A DNA stretch of 64,000 nt from Bacillus niameyensis (GCF_001375535.1 NZ_LN831197.1:779647-843646); one strand, 5' to 3'; positions 1 through 8,935 are shown, numbered from the stretch's first letter. Translations and numbers: made by a program. The notes: generated from the sequence alone by a model not told the origin.

Positions 1-469
1 TAACCATCCCGTCGCTACTACCTAATTGAGCCGGATCCACAGCTTTGGCCATATCACTAGGTAAAACGGTATATAGATTGAGCGGATCATGCAAAATTGA
101 AAAAAAGCCACCCAACATACCAAGTGTAAATAAAGCCATCGCGACAAAAACGGCCTTCCATTGTTCTAAAAATAAACGAATAAAAGTCCTAGTAAAGAAA
201 TGCTTGAATTGACCAAGACTTGTTGTTTGGTCTTTGTATAAAAGATTATGTGCCTTTGAAACTAGGCTGTTCAAATACCCTGTCACTTCTTCATTAGGAT
301 AATAGGTTTGACTATACGATAGATTTTGAGCGGCTTTTTGATAAAGTTCATGAAAATGATTAATATTAGCTGCAGTTATACTACTGCCTTTTTTATGTAT
401 AGTTGCAACAGCTTTTTCTAGCTCACTCCATTCTTGACGATGTCGCTGAACAAATTGCTTTACATTCAT
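1..469 (-). CDS. SpoIIM-family membrane protein (partial, 3' end outside window)
   Basis: An open frame of 156 codons runs on the minus strand from an ATG at 469 off the left edge. It begins MNVKQFVQRHRQEW, has a soluble helical part of about 95 residues, then a hydrophobic segment (residues ~108-127) followed by a loop with DPLNLYTVLPSDMA. This matches the N-terminal half of the SpoIIM/DUF95 family, multi-spanning membrane proteins related to stage II sporulation protein M. In many Bacillales such genes sit in a cluster with RDD, DUF58 and MoxR-type ATPase genes, and an RDD gene is divergent here at 584. So it is more likely this cluster paralogue than the engulfment protein SpoIIM itself. 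The C-terminal membrane part is not visible. Confidence 0.75.
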   Translation of the reverse strand, partial: MNVKQFVQRHRQEWSELEKAVATIHKKGSSITAANINHFHELYQKAAQNLSYSQTYYPNEEVTGYLNSLVSKAHNLLYKDQTTSLGQFKHFFTRTFIRLFLEQWKAVFVAMALFTLGMLGGFFSILHDPLNLYTVLPSDMAKAVDPAQLGSSDGMV

Positions 470-583
470 GAATACACCTACTTGCAATTGTAATAAGGTT
501 CAATACCTTTTATTATTATAATAATTATATAGATAAATAGAAACACTTTGGAAGAAAATGAGTATATAGTGGGAGGTAAAGTT

Positions 584-1387
584 TTGGATAAAGAACAAGT
601 GGGAATTAAAACACCAGAATATATATCCTTACAATTTCAATTAGCAGGACTTGGAAGTCGAGCGGTTGCTTATATCATCGATAACCTAATTATGACCTTT
701 ATAAATATGTTTCTTATCATTATTGCAGTTCTACTTTTCGTTGCATCTCCCGAACTGGAGGCAATGCTTGAAGCTAACTCTTATATTATTGCTATATTAC
801 TTATCGGATTGTTCCTAATCAATTGGGGTTATTTTTTTGTTCTTGAATTTTATTGGGGCGGGAAAACAATTGGCAAAAAGATCATGGGGATTAGGGTTAT
901 CCAAGAAAATGGTCATAGTATAACACTTCTCTCAAGTCTCATTCGTAATCTTCTTCGCATCATTGACCAGTTACCTGCTTATAATTTACTTGGGATTATT
1001 ATGATTTACTTTAATTCTAAGAAGAAGCGAGTTGGTGATCTTCTAGCAGGGACGATTGTTGTATATGACGAAAGACCAAAAGGAAATAAAAAACTTTCAC
1101 CAATTGAAAAAGAAATTCAAGCTCGGGGGCTCTCTAAAGATAATCTTCAATTAGAACAATGGACTTTAAAAGCGATTGATACTAAAGATTGGAATCTTGT
1201 TCGTACATACAGTAATCGCTATTTACAAATGGCACAAAATGAAAAAGACGAACTGACAAAGCAAGTTGCGGATATTATCTTTCCAAAATTAGGATTGGAA
1301 ATAGAAAACAAAAATGTAAATGAACTAGAAAATCTGCTGTTTGTTATCTATTTGCATCTTAAAGAGGAATGGGAGTACGAACTGTAG
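584..1387 (+). CDS. RDD family membrane protein
   Basis: RDD-family integral membrane protein of 267 residues. The motif LGSRAVAYIIDN near the N-terminus holds the conserved Arg/Asp of the family. Three hydrophobic segments follow, then KKKRVGDLLAGTIVV, another RDD hallmark, and a charged cytoplasmic tail of about 110 residues. The frame is open from a TTG at 548, but a perfect GGGAGGT at 571-577 points to the TTG at 584 (MDKEQVGIKTPEY), so that start is used. The molecular role of RDD proteins is poorly known; some act in ion homeostasis. It is divergent from a SpoIIM-family gene, a pairing known from MoxR-DUF58-RDD clusters. Confidence 0.85.
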   Translation: MDKEQVGIKTPEYISLQFQLAGLGSRAVAYIIDNLIMTFINMFLIIIAVLLFVASPELEAMLEANSYIIAILLIGLFLINWGYFFVLEFYWGGKTIGKKIMGIRVIQENGHSITLLSSLIRNLLRIIDQLPAYNLLGIIMIYFNSKKKRVGDLLAGTIVVYDERPKGNKKLSPIEKEIQARGLSKDNLQLEQWTLKAIDTKDWNLVRTYSNRYLQMAQNEKDELTKQVADIIFPKLGLEIENKNVNELENLLFVIYLHLKEEWEYEL

Positions 1388-1404
1388 CGCATATTAGTAA
1401 TGTT

Positions 1405-1437
1405 AGGGATATAGTTTTTATGCTATATCCCTTTTTA
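1405..1437 (+). terminator. Rho-independent terminator after RDD gene
   Basis: AGGGATATAG and CTATATCCCT form a perfect 10-bp stem with an 8-nt loop, followed by a T run, 17 bases after the RDD stop. Confidence 0.8.
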
Positions 1438-1579
1438 TATCACTTTTATGTTCATCTTAAGCCATTTGTGATATAGTATGATAGTTATTTAGAGTCACTA
1501 AATAATCTTAGTGATCATGTACGGCATTCATGCAATTCAGCAAACAGCCCTTGAATCATTATAGGGAAGGAGAGATTAT

Positions 1580-2767
1580 ATGGATTCACAGCAACTAGCA
1601 AAACAAGAGTTAAAATCTGATAAAATTTGGACAAGTGATTTTGTCTTAATATGTCTAGCTAACTTTTTTATATTTTTAGGATTTCAAATGACATTGCCGA
1701 CACTTCCGTTATTTGTAAAAGAACTAGGCGGTAGTGATCAAATGATTGGGATTATCGTCGGGATTTTTACATTTTCAGCATTATTGCTTCGACCATATGC
1801 AGGTCATGCACTAGAATCTAAGGGTAGGCGTTTCGTCTACATGTTAGGACTATGTATTTTCGTCTTATCAGTAGGAGCTTATTCATTCATCGCAAGCATC
1901 TCTCTACTAATCATCATGCGCATAGTCCAAGGGGTTGGTTGGGGATTCTCAACAACAGCAAGCGGGACGATAGCAACTGATTTAATCCCACCAAAACGAC
2001 GAGGCGAAGGGATGGGCTATTTCGGTTTATCCGGCAATCTTGCACTCGCATTCGGTCCTTCACTTGGTTTAACTTTGGCAGGGGTTATCTCGTTTTCTCA
2101 ACTATTTTTTATTTGTGGTGCCCTTGGACTCGTTGCTCTTTTACTTTCAACGAAAATTCGATATAAGAAAGTAGAGGAATCACCAAACAAAGCTGCTGTT
2201 CCTCGATTTGATATATTTGAAAAATCCGCTATCAAACCGTCATTACTACTATTTTTTATTACCGTTACATTCGGTGGAATTGCTTCGTTTCTTCCGCTCT
2301 ATGCAGCCGAAAAGCATATATGGGGAATAGAGGTATACTTTCTTGTTTATGCTCTATTCTTAATGCTATCAAGAACATTTGCTGGAAAAATTTATGATCA
2401 AAAAGGTCATATATATGTATTTTTGCCTGGAACCATACTAGTTTTTATCGCGATGATCTTACTGTCCTGGCTTCCAAATACGACAGTTCTACTGATTGCC
2501 GCTGCACTTTATGGCTTGGGTTTTGGTAGTGTACAACCAGCATTACAAGCATGGGCAGTCGACCAGTCACCAAGTAATCGAAAAGGGATGGCAAACGCCA
2601 CATTTTTCTCTTTCTTTGATTTAGGTGTTGGACTTGGAGCCATGACGTTTGGTCAACTTGCTTCGATGTTTAACTATGGGGTTATTTATATAACATCTGC
2701 AGGGTCGGTATTGATGTCAATATTTTTGTACATTTTTCTTTTGATGAAAGCCAGGAAAATGGTATAA
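1580..2767 (+). CDS. MFS transporter (drug-efflux type)
   Basis: Twelve-span major facilitator superfamily exporter of 395 residues. Helix 1 is preceded by a short charged N-terminus (MDSQQLAKQELKSDKIW). The 2-3 loop carries RPYAGHALESKGRR, a variant of the MFS A-motif, and helix 5 has GPSLGLTLAG, resembling the motif C of H+ antiporters. A matching half is seen after residue ~215 (SRTFAGKIYDQKG). The ATG follows AAGGAGAG at good spacing. A decayed copy of its last 50 codons lies downstream (2943-3101), and a clear paralogue is at 46113-47312. The substrate cannot be told from sequence. Confidence 0.85.
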   Translation: MDSQQLAKQELKSDKIWTSDFVLICLANFFIFLGFQMTLPTLPLFVKELGGSDQMIGIIVGIFTFSALLLRPYAGHALESKGRRFVYMLGLCIFVLSVGAYSFIASISLLIIMRIVQGVGWGFSTTASGTIATDLIPPKRRGEGMGYFGLSGNLALAFGPSLGLTLAGVISFSQLFFICGALGLVALLLSTKIRYKKVEESPNKAAVPRFDIFEKSAIKPSLLLFFITVTFGGIASFLPLYAAEKHIWGIEVYFLVYALFLMLSRTFAGKIYDQKGHIYVFLPGTILVFIAMILLSWLPNTTVLLIAAALYGLGFGSVQPALQAWAVDQSPSNRKGMANATFFSFFDLGVGLGAMTFGQLASMFNYGVIYITSAGSVLMSIFLYIFLLMKARKMV

Positions 2768-2805
2768 AAAGTTGTTCTAACAGGGAAATTTAATAAACGC
2801 TTATT

Positions 2806-2853
2806 CACCCACAAATGTTGATATATCAATATTTGTGGGTGTCTTTTATTTTT
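2806..2853 (+). terminator. Terminator after MFS gene
   Basis: CACCCACAAAT and ATTTGTGGGTG flank an almost fully self-complementary centre, followed by a T-rich tract. The whole 36-bp element is nearly a perfect palindrome. Confidence 0.85.
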
Positions 2854-2888
2854 AAAGAACTTGGGGAAATTGATAAAAAAAGAAAGTT

Positions 2889-2932
2889 GCCTGTGCCCAT
2901 TCTACTAAACCTTTAGCAGAATGGGCACAGGC
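2889..2932. repeat. Long perfect inverted repeat (15-bp arms)
   Basis: GCCTGTGCCCATTCT (2889-2903) is perfectly repeated in inverse orientation at 2918-2932. The 14-base loop can pair further with one mismatch. It follows an A-rich run and is followed by ATTTTT, so it could terminate in either direction. It lies directly before the decayed MFS remnant and after a complete terminator, so it probably belonged to the vanished second gene or marks the rearrangement. Confidence 0.6.
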
Positions 2933-2942
2933 ATGATTTTTA

Positions 2943-3101
2943 GATTCAGGCGTTGACCTCAGTGCTATGACATTTGGACAACTCGCTTCAATGTTTAACT
3001 ATGGGGTAATATATATCATAACAGGGAATATAATGATTTCGATGTTATTGAACATTTTTCTTTTAATGAGAGAGAGAAAAACAGTATATAAAGTCTTTTA
3101 A
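2943..3101 (+). pseudogene. Remnant of a second MFS gene (C-terminal 52 codons only)
   Basis: The frame from 2943 to the TAA at 3099-3101 reads DSGVDLSAMTFGQLASMFNY and then GVIYIITGNIMISMLLNIF. This aligns without gaps to the C-terminus of the intact MFS protein upstream (DLGVGLGAMTFGQLASMFNY...). Both nucleotide and protein similarity stop abruptly at 2943, just after an inverted repeat. No start codon or ribosome binding site serves it. It is best explained as the tail of a tandem duplicate whose body was deleted. Confidence 0.85.
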
Positions 3102-3437
3102 AGGAGCACGTTCTCTCAGCTCTCCATTTTTATCAAAGAAAATTGCTCTTGCCAGAGAGTTTATTTCTTCTCTTATACAATGACCTGCTGTAATCGAGCG
3201 CTTATCCGTAAGGTAAGTGTCTTTTGTATATGCGATCATTTAATAAAGTAAAAAATCTTAAGCTAAATTGAACTATTAATCTGTTGGGAATATGATAGGT
3301 AATTCAAGAAATGAGTTAATTGCTTACTGTGAAAAGACTAGAAAGTTCCACAAATAATGGGGAAGGTAACAAGATATAAGTTAGGTTATGGTAGGATGAA
3401 ATTAGAAGTACAACTACTAATAGTGGGGGAAGATAAA
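3102..3437. other. Intergenic region, no gene recognised
   Basis: About 336 bases between the MFS remnant and the chosen amidase start. No ribosome binding site with a plausible gene is seen. A minus-strand open stretch of 58 codons (3063-3239) lacks a ribosome binding site and is not called. Part of the region presumably holds the amidase promoter, which I could not define. Confidence 0.4.
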
Positions 3438-4745
3438 TTGTTTTATGGGCAAATATCCTTAATAGACACCATTATAAAGATCAGCAAAAACAAAGATTCA
3501 TTAACTCAATATTTCAATGATTTCTATAAGCGTTATTCTGAGATTGAACCTCAAATAAAGGCTTTTATCCCAGAAAAAGGTTTTAAAGAACGCATTGAGA
3601 TTGAGGCCACAAACTTATTGGAAAAGTGCTCTGACCAAGACCAAAGATCTATATTTTTGGGTATTCCATTTGCAGTTAAGGATATAATACACGTTGATGG
3701 TTTTCAAACCTGTGCCGGGTCTAAACTCCCTCCTAATGTTTTAACAAAGAATGAAGGTTCCTTCATAAAAAAAGTTCGTTCGATGGGAGGGGTTATAGCT
3801 GGAAAAACCGTTACAGAAGAATTTGCTTATCATAGTGTAATCCCTACTAGAAATCCACATAACATTAAGCATACAGCTGGTGGTTCCAGTGCAGGATCGG
3901 CAGCTTCGGTAGCCGCTGGAATATGTCCAATAGCTGTTGGTACTCAGACGCTTCGTTCGGTGATTGCACCTGCTTCATTTTGTGGAATTGTTGGATTTAA
4001 ACCAAGTTATGGTCGTGTTCCTTTAGATGGATTTATATTACTTTCTCCCTCTTTTGACACAATTGGTTTTTTCACAAAGGACATTGAAAGTTTGCAATTC
4101 GCAAGTTCTCATTTAGTTCCTGACTGGAGGTGCTTTAAATCTGATAAGAAACCTGTATTAGGTGTACCAAATGGCATATATATGGAATTCATGTTTGATG
4201 ATGTAAAACGTGCTTTTGAAAAGCAACTTATAATGTTGGAGAAAGCCGGGTACATAATTCGTAATGTTGAAATGCCGTGGGATGATGCTTTCATTGCTGG
4301 AGATGCAATGATAAGAATGGTTCAAGGTGAAATGGCACAAGTTCACTCAAATTGGTTTAATCAATACGAGCATTTATATGGCTCTTCCGTAAAAGATGCG
4401 ATAAATCATGGTCAAAATGTTCCTCAAGAAGAATTAGAACAATATCGTATTGGACAAAAAATATTAAGAAATGATTTAAAACAAGCTACAATAATAAATG
4501 GAATAGATTTATGGATATCACCAGCTCAGGGAGGGGTGGCACCAAAAGGATATGAAAAGACTGGCTGGTCAGGGATGACCGCAATATGGTCTTACGCTGG
4601 GCTTCCTACTATTAGCATACCCGCAATAAAAATAAATGATATGCCATTAGGATTCCAGTGTATAGGGGAATATGGTAAGGATGAAGCTCTTTTATTTTGG
4701 GCAAAGGAAATTGAACATAGTTTAATAGCTGGAGGTTTGAAATAA
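3438..4745 (+). CDS. Amidase-signature family protein with altered active-site motif
   Basis: Amidase signature (AS) family protein, 435 residues from the TTG at 3438, which follows GGGGGA at 3425-3430. The frame is open upstream to an ATG at 3357 that has no ribosome binding site. The AS triad Ser-cisSer-Lys is present: Lys81 in PFAVKD, Ser150 in GGSSAGSA and Ser174. However the nucleophile motif, normally T-G-G-S-[IV]-[IR]-R-P-A, reads TLRSVIAPAS: the two glycines before the serine are Leu-Arg and the following Arg is Ala. Those glycines shape the oxyanion hole. The rest (FCGIVGFKPSYGRVP, SFDTIGFFTKD) is typical. It may act on an unusual amide or be impaired. It stands alone between intergenic regions. 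Confidence 0.8.
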   Translation: MFYGQISLIDTIIKISKNKDSLTQYFNDFYKRYSEIEPQIKAFIPEKGFKERIEIEATNLLEKCSDQDQRSIFLGIPFAVKDIIHVDGFQTCAGSKLPPNVLTKNEGSFIKKVRSMGGVIAGKTVTEEFAYHSVIPTRNPHNIKHTAGGSSAGSAASVAAGICPIAVGTQTLRSVIAPASFCGIVGFKPSYGRVPLDGFILLSPSFDTIGFFTKDIESLQFASSHLVPDWRCFKSDKKPVLGVPNGIYMEFMFDDVKRAFEKQLIMLEKAGYIIRNVEMPWDDAFIAGDAMIRMVQGEMAQVHSNWFNQYEHLYGSSVKDAINHGQNVPQEELEQYRIGQKILRNDLKQATIINGIDLWISPAQGGVAPKGYEKTGWSGMTAIWSYAGLPTISIPAIKINDMPLGFQCIGEYGKDEALLFWAKEIEHSLIAGGLK

Positions 4746-5328
4746 AGTTTGAGAAAAGGTTAACCATTTATAAAAAGCTTATTTCAGGCCAAGCCTTGCT
4801 TGATAACCCTGAGCTAAAGCATACTCAAAAACAGACTAAACTCATTCTTCAATCTTGAAAAATTCTTCTCCACTTAGATAGGGCTAAAACTAGACCGTCT
4901 AATAACGGTGGAGTTAGACCACGCATTTGGAAATTAAAATAAGTCTTCAAATTTGTCAGGGGAAAATAATATTACTAATAGGAAATAGCATACCAAAAAG
5001 TGGATAGTAATTGGTATGCTATTTTTGCAGGAACAGAACAAGGCATATTATAGCCGAAAAATCTGTGCTGTGATAAGTGAGGTTTTCAAAGATCTAATAA
5101 TTTAACTTTAGACGATTTAAGGGGGATTGCGTGATGTATTAACAGAAGGATTTTCTTCAATAAGATATGGGATGAGGATGAAACAGGGGATTTTCAATTC
5201 CACAATGAAATACATACAGAACAATACAAATTCGTTACAATACAGAATTATTGATTTTATAATTGTCTAGAAATTTATACAACAATGTAGAAAAGTATAA
5301 TGAAATAGAACTTACGAGGAGAACTTAT
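4746..5328. other. Intergenic region with terminator and possible decayed coding trace
   Basis: Some 580 bases without an intact gene. A plus-strand frame from 4745 to 4940 reads coherently (LISGQALLDNPELKHTQKQ ... RAKTRPSNNGGVRPR) but is broken by one in-frame TGA at 4855-4857 and has no start, so it may be a decayed gene; I do not recognise the family. A terminator is annotated at 4983. The stretch before 5317 is AT-rich and presumably holds the promoter of the next gene. Confidence 0.35.
4983..5025 (+). terminator. Terminator hairpin
   Basis: AAATAGCATACCAA and TTGGTATGCTATTT make a perfect 14-bp stem with a T run. It lies 240 bases after the amidase stop. Confidence 0.7.
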
Positions 5329-6135
5329 ATGGAAACAATAAAAGCTATTGTACTAGATTTGGACGGAACTTTATTAAATTCAAAAAAGCTGGTTTCTTCT
5401 CGGAACTTGGAAGCTATTCTAAAATGCTACTCTAAAGATATTAACATCATTATAGCTACTGCTCGCCCTCCTAGATCTGTGAAAAGTTTACTACCACACG
5501 AGTTACTACGGCTCGGCTACATTATTTGCTACAACGGTGCATTAATTGTTAATGAATCAACTGGATTACTTGAACATTGTCCAGTTCCCAATAAAATCGC
5601 AAATGAAATATATGAGTTCGTTTCCTCTAGGGATAACCGTATTTATCTATGTTTTGAAATAAAAAATGAGATTTTTAGCGACAGGCGTTTAGAGAAGGCT
5701 CAGCTTAATGTGTTTGGAATACCCGATAATGCACCAATACCATCAGTGTTATCTAAGGAAGAAATAAGCAATCTTTCTGTCTCTAAAATTTTGATACCAA
5801 ATATTAATAATATATACTTGGAGTTTAATACTATATTTCAGCAGAAAGTAAATATCGTAAATACTGATGGAAAAGAACTGATACAAATCATGAATAAATC
5901 GGTTTCTAAAGAGAATGCACTGCAAAAAGTTTTGAAATTACTTTGTATATCACCGCGGGATACTATGGTTTTTGGAGATGACTTTAATGACTTAGGTCTT
6001 TTTGATATATGTGGTTATCCAATTGCAATGGGAAATGCAGTGGACGAATTAAAAAGTAGGGCAATGATAATAACAGAGACCAATGATGAAGATGGTGTAG
6101 CAGAAATTTTGGAAAGAATACTTCGAACTCAGTAA
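5329..6135 (+). CDS. HAD-superfamily hydrolase, Cof type
   Basis: Cof-type (class IIB) haloacid dehalogenase-like phosphatase, 268 residues. All four HAD motifs are visible: DLDGT with the nucleophilic Asp near residue 11, IIATAR (motif II region), a Lys in SVSKENALQKV (motif III) and GDDFNDLGLF (motif IV acids). A C2b cap lies between motifs II and III. The family removes phosphate from sugar phosphates, nucleotides or flavin precursors; the substrate here is unknown. The start is the ATG at 5329, since AGGAG at 5317-5321 precedes it at 7 bases; the longer frame from 5263 has no ribosome binding site. It is monocistronic. Confidence 0.85.
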   Translation: METIKAIVLDLDGTLLNSKKLVSSRNLEAILKCYSKDINIIIATARPPRSVKSLLPHELLRLGYIICYNGALIVNESTGLLEHCPVPNKIANEIYEFVSSRDNRIYLCFEIKNEIFSDRRLEKAQLNVFGIPDNAPIPSVLSKEEISNLSVSKILIPNINNIYLEFNTIFQQKVNIVNTDGKELIQIMNKSVSKENALQKVLKLLCISPRDTMVFGDDFNDLGLFDICGYPIAMGNAVDELKSRAMIITETNDEDGVAEILERILRTQ

Positions 6136-6299
6136 TATTTTGTACTTGTAGCCATTAATAGGAAAGATGTTTATTCCTTAGACTAGAATATCAGCAATAA
6201 TACGAAAGCGTTTGTATATATTAGTTCAGATATTTATATTTTAAAATAATATAATATTTTAAATAGAAACGCCTTTTTAAGGATTTACAATAAAGGCAA

Positions 6300-6337
6300 T
6301 TGACAATCAATCATTAGAATGATAGGATACTATCCTC
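6300..6337 (+). promoter_or_regulatory. SigA-type promoter with dyad over the -10, before the ABC trio
   Basis: TTGACA at 6300-6305 and TAGGAT at 6323-6328 are 17 bases apart. The perfect dyad AGGATAcTATCCT (6325-6337) overlaps the -10 and start region, the usual place for a local repressor operator. No regulator gene lies adjacent. Confidence 0.6.
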
Positions 6338-6369
6338 TGACTATTCATATTTAAAGAGGAGGGATATGA

Positions 6370-7347
6370 TTGATCTCAATTAATGGACTAAGTAAATCAT
6401 TTAAAGTCGCGAAACGCTCTAGTGGATTACATAATTCATTGAAAGCGTTGTTTTTTCGTGAGCATGAAGTGGTACAAGCATTAAAAAACATTTCGTTTAC
6501 TATTGAACCAGGGGAAATTGTTGGGTATATCGGACCAAACGGAGCGGGAAAATCGACAACGATTAAAATTATGAGCGGCATTTTGGTCCCTGACAGTGGA
6601 GAATGCAACATCATGGGCTATACTCCCTGGAAAGAGCGCGTTCGGTATGTGAAAAACATTGGTGTTGTCTTTGGACAAAGATCGCAGTTATGGTGGGATG
6701 TTCCAGTCATTGACTCTTTTGAGCTTCTTCGAGACATCTACAAAATACCTCAAGCAGAATACAAAGCCAATGTTGATTTATTAGTAGAGACGTTAGATTT
6801 ACAGAATTTAATCTCAACTCCAGTTCGGCAATTAAGCCTTGGACAAAGAATGCGTTGTGAAATTGCTGCTTCATTGTTACATAGTCCAAGCATTTTATTT
6901 TTAGATGAGCCTACAATAGGATTAGATGCACAATCAAAAATAGCCGTACGAAATTTTATCAAAACGATTAATAAGGAAAAGGGAGTCACAGTTATCCTTA
7001 CTACACATGATATGAATGATATTGAGGCTTTAGCCGATCGAGTCATTTTAATTGGTAAAGGGACGATATTATATGATGGCAAGATGAAAGAACTAAGGAA
7101 CAAGTACGGTGGGCAAAAAATAATAAAAATCGATTACCAGGAAACCTCTCAACCTATCAATATATTCGGAACTACTGTACTTTCACAAACGGCTGGCAAA
7201 GCGGTTATGAGTGTGGATACGGAAACGATCGCTATACCAGATGTAATCACTCAATTATCGAGTATCGTTCGTTTACATGATGTAACAGTTGAAGCTCAAC
7301 CGATTGAGGAGTTGATCATCCAGTTGTATAAGGAGTACCAAATATGA
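6370..7347 (+). CDS. ABC-2 type exporter, ATP-binding protein
   Basis: ABC ATPase of 325 residues with Walker A GPNGAGKST, signature LSLGQRMRCEIA, Walker B ILFLDEPTIGLD and switch histidine in LTTHDMND. A C-terminal extension of about 90 residues follows, as in ABC-2 exporters of the COG4586 group. Translation starts at the TTG at 6370 behind AGAGGAGGG. The stop overlaps the ATG of the first permease by four bases, and that permease overlaps the second, so the three genes are translationally coupled. Relatives include daunorubicin-type and viologen exporters; the substrate here is unknown. Confidence 0.88.
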   Translation: MISINGLSKSFKVAKRSSGLHNSLKALFFREHEVVQALKNISFTIEPGEIVGYIGPNGAGKSTTIKIMSGILVPDSGECNIMGYTPWKERVRYVKNIGVVFGQRSQLWWDVPVIDSFELLRDIYKIPQAEYKANVDLLVETLDLQNLISTPVRQLSLGQRMRCEIAASLLHSPSILFLDEPTIGLDAQSKIAVRNFIKTINKEKGVTVILTTHDMNDIEALADRVILIGKGTILYDGKMKELRNKYGGQKIIKIDYQETSQPINIFGTTVLSQTAGKAVMSVDTETIAIPDVITQLSSIVRLHDVTVEAQPIEELIIQLYKEYQI

Positions 7348-8147
7348 ATGCCTATATTTCAGTATTAAGATTGAGACTCCTTAATGGGTTGCAGTATCGT
7401 ACTGCCGCTTTCGCTGGAGTGGCTACCCAATTTTTCTGGGGATTTATGTACATTATGATTTTTGAAGCTTTCTATGAACATGCAGTCCAATCGCCGCCAA
7501 TGACATTGTCTGAACTTGTTACTTATCTTTGGCTTCAACAGTCCTTCCTTGCTTTCATTATGTTATGGTTTCGCGACAATGAATTGTTTGATCTTATTAT
7601 AAGCGGAAATATTGCTTACGAATTATGTAGACCATGTGATATTTACGGTTTTTGGTATGCAAAATTATTAGCTCAACGGCTATCGAGCGCGATTCTTCGC
7701 TGTTTTCCAATCCTCCTTGTTGCGTTTATATTGCCACAACCATATAGAATGACGATACCGCCAAATCTATTAACCTTCTTTTTATTTGTAGCATCTATGA
7801 TTTTAGGATTACTCGTACTCGTTTCAATATCAATGTTTATCTATATTTCAGTCTTCTACACAATGTCACCAGTTGGCTCATTATTAATGTTTGGGATTGT
7901 TGGTGAGTTTTTTGCTGGTTTAACAATACCCATTCCTTTAATGCCCGAATGGCTTCAAAAAATTGCTTATTTACTTCCATTTCGTTTGACGGCAGATTTT
8001 CCTTTCCGCGTTTACTCTGGCCATATTCCACAACAAGAAGCAATCGAAGGCATAATCATCCAGATTATTTGGTTATTTGTTCTTATATTATTTGGGAAGT
8101 TGGCATTTAAACAGTCATTGAAAAGAGTAGTCGTTCAAGGGGGATGA
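7344..8147 (+). CDS. ABC-2 type exporter, permease subunit 1
   Basis: ABC-2 family membrane protein of 267 residues with six predicted spans. The amphipathic start (MNAYISVLRLRLLNGLQYR) and the motif SGNIAYELCRPCD ahead of the third span are typical of the COG4587/COG3694 permease pairs that serve COG4586 ATPases. It overlaps the ATPase gene by ATGA at 7344-7347 and the next permease by ATGA at 8144-8147. The two permeases are different from each other and probably form a heterodimeric pore. Start is the only sensible one. Confidence 0.85.
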   Translation: MNAYISVLRLRLLNGLQYRTAAFAGVATQFFWGFMYIMIFEAFYEHAVQSPPMTLSELVTYLWLQQSFLAFIMLWFRDNELFDLIISGNIAYELCRPCDIYGFWYAKLLAQRLSSAILRCFPILLVAFILPQPYRMTIPPNLLTFFLFVASMILGLLVLVSISMFIYISVFYTMSPVGSLLMFGIVGEFFAGLTIPIPLMPEWLQKIAYLLPFRLTADFPFRVYSGHIPQQEAIEGIIIQIIWLFVLILFGKLAFKQSLKRVVVQGG

Positions 8148-8935
8148 GTCGTTTGAGTCTTTATTTTAAGTACTTAAAAATTTTATTCAAATCACAAATG
8201 CAATATCGTACATCTTTTTGGTTGTTATCACTCGGACAATTCTTTGTTCCGTTTTCCGTTTTCGCAGGACTGTATTTTTTATTCGAGCGGTTTGGGCAGA
8301 TTAAAGGATGGAGTTTTTACGAAGTAGCCCTTTGTTTTGCAGTAATCCATATGGCATTCGCCATTAGCGAATGCTTCGCGCGAGGATTTGATTCATTCTC
8401 TAGTCTTGTTCGGGATGGAAATTTCGACCGCCTTCTCGTTCGCCCTAGGGGGACAATCATGCAAGTGATCGGTTCGAAGTTCGAGTTTACAAGAGTTGGC
8501 AGACTGATTCAAAGTGTGGTTGTTCTAATTTGGGCTGTTAGTAATCTTCCAATTGAATGGACTATCGCAAAAGTTTGTACACTTTTGTTCATGGTTGTAA
8601 GCGGAGTCTTTATTTTCACTGGCATATTCATACTTGCTGCAACATTATGTTTCTGGACGATTCAAGGTTTAGAAGTAGCGAATATATTTACGGATGGTGG
8701 AAGGGAGATGGCGCAATATCCACTTAACATTTATCATAAATGGGTTTCTAAATTCTTTACATTTGTGATTCCATTTGGTTGTGTGAATTATTTACCTTTA
8801 TTATATTTGTTAGATAGAAACGAGGGAAGTGGGCTAATGCATATGTTAGCTCCTGTTGCTGGAATCCTTTTTATTATCCCATGTGTATTGGTATGGAGTA
8901 TTGGAGTTAAACATTATCGTTCTACAGGGTCATAA
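8144..8935 (+). CDS. ABC-2 type exporter, permease subunit 2
   Basis: Second ABC-2 membrane subunit, 263 residues, about six spans. It has the same architecture as the first permease (a short cytoplasmic N-terminus with QMQYRTSFW; a RDGNFDRLLVRPRG loop) and belongs to the partner family. ATG at 8144 overlaps the previous stop and follows CAAGGGGG, a good ribosome binding site. It closes the operon, which ends at a bidirectional hairpin at 8957-8996 shared with the convergent lipoprotein gene. Confidence 0.85.
   Translation: MSRLSLYFKYLKILFKSQMQYRTSFWLLSLGQFFVPFSVFAGLYFLFERFGQIKGWSFYEVALCFAVIHMAFAISECFARGFDSFSSLVRDGNFDRLLVRPRGTIMQVIGSKFEFTRVGRLIQSVVVLIWAVSNLPIEWTIAKVCTLLFMVVSGVFIFTGIFILAATLCFWTIQGLEVANIFTDGGREMAQYPLNIYHKWVSKFFTFVIPFGCVNYLPLLYLLDRNEGSGLMHMLAPVAGILFIIPCVLVWSIGVKHYRSTGS

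Noticed and set aside
3063..3239. Minus-strand 58-codon frame (MIAYTKDTYLTDKRS...) between the MFS remnant and the amidase
   Set aside because: It reads smoothly but has no ribosome binding site, overlaps the MFS remnant, and I know no family for it. It may be a trace of another gene; not enough support to call.
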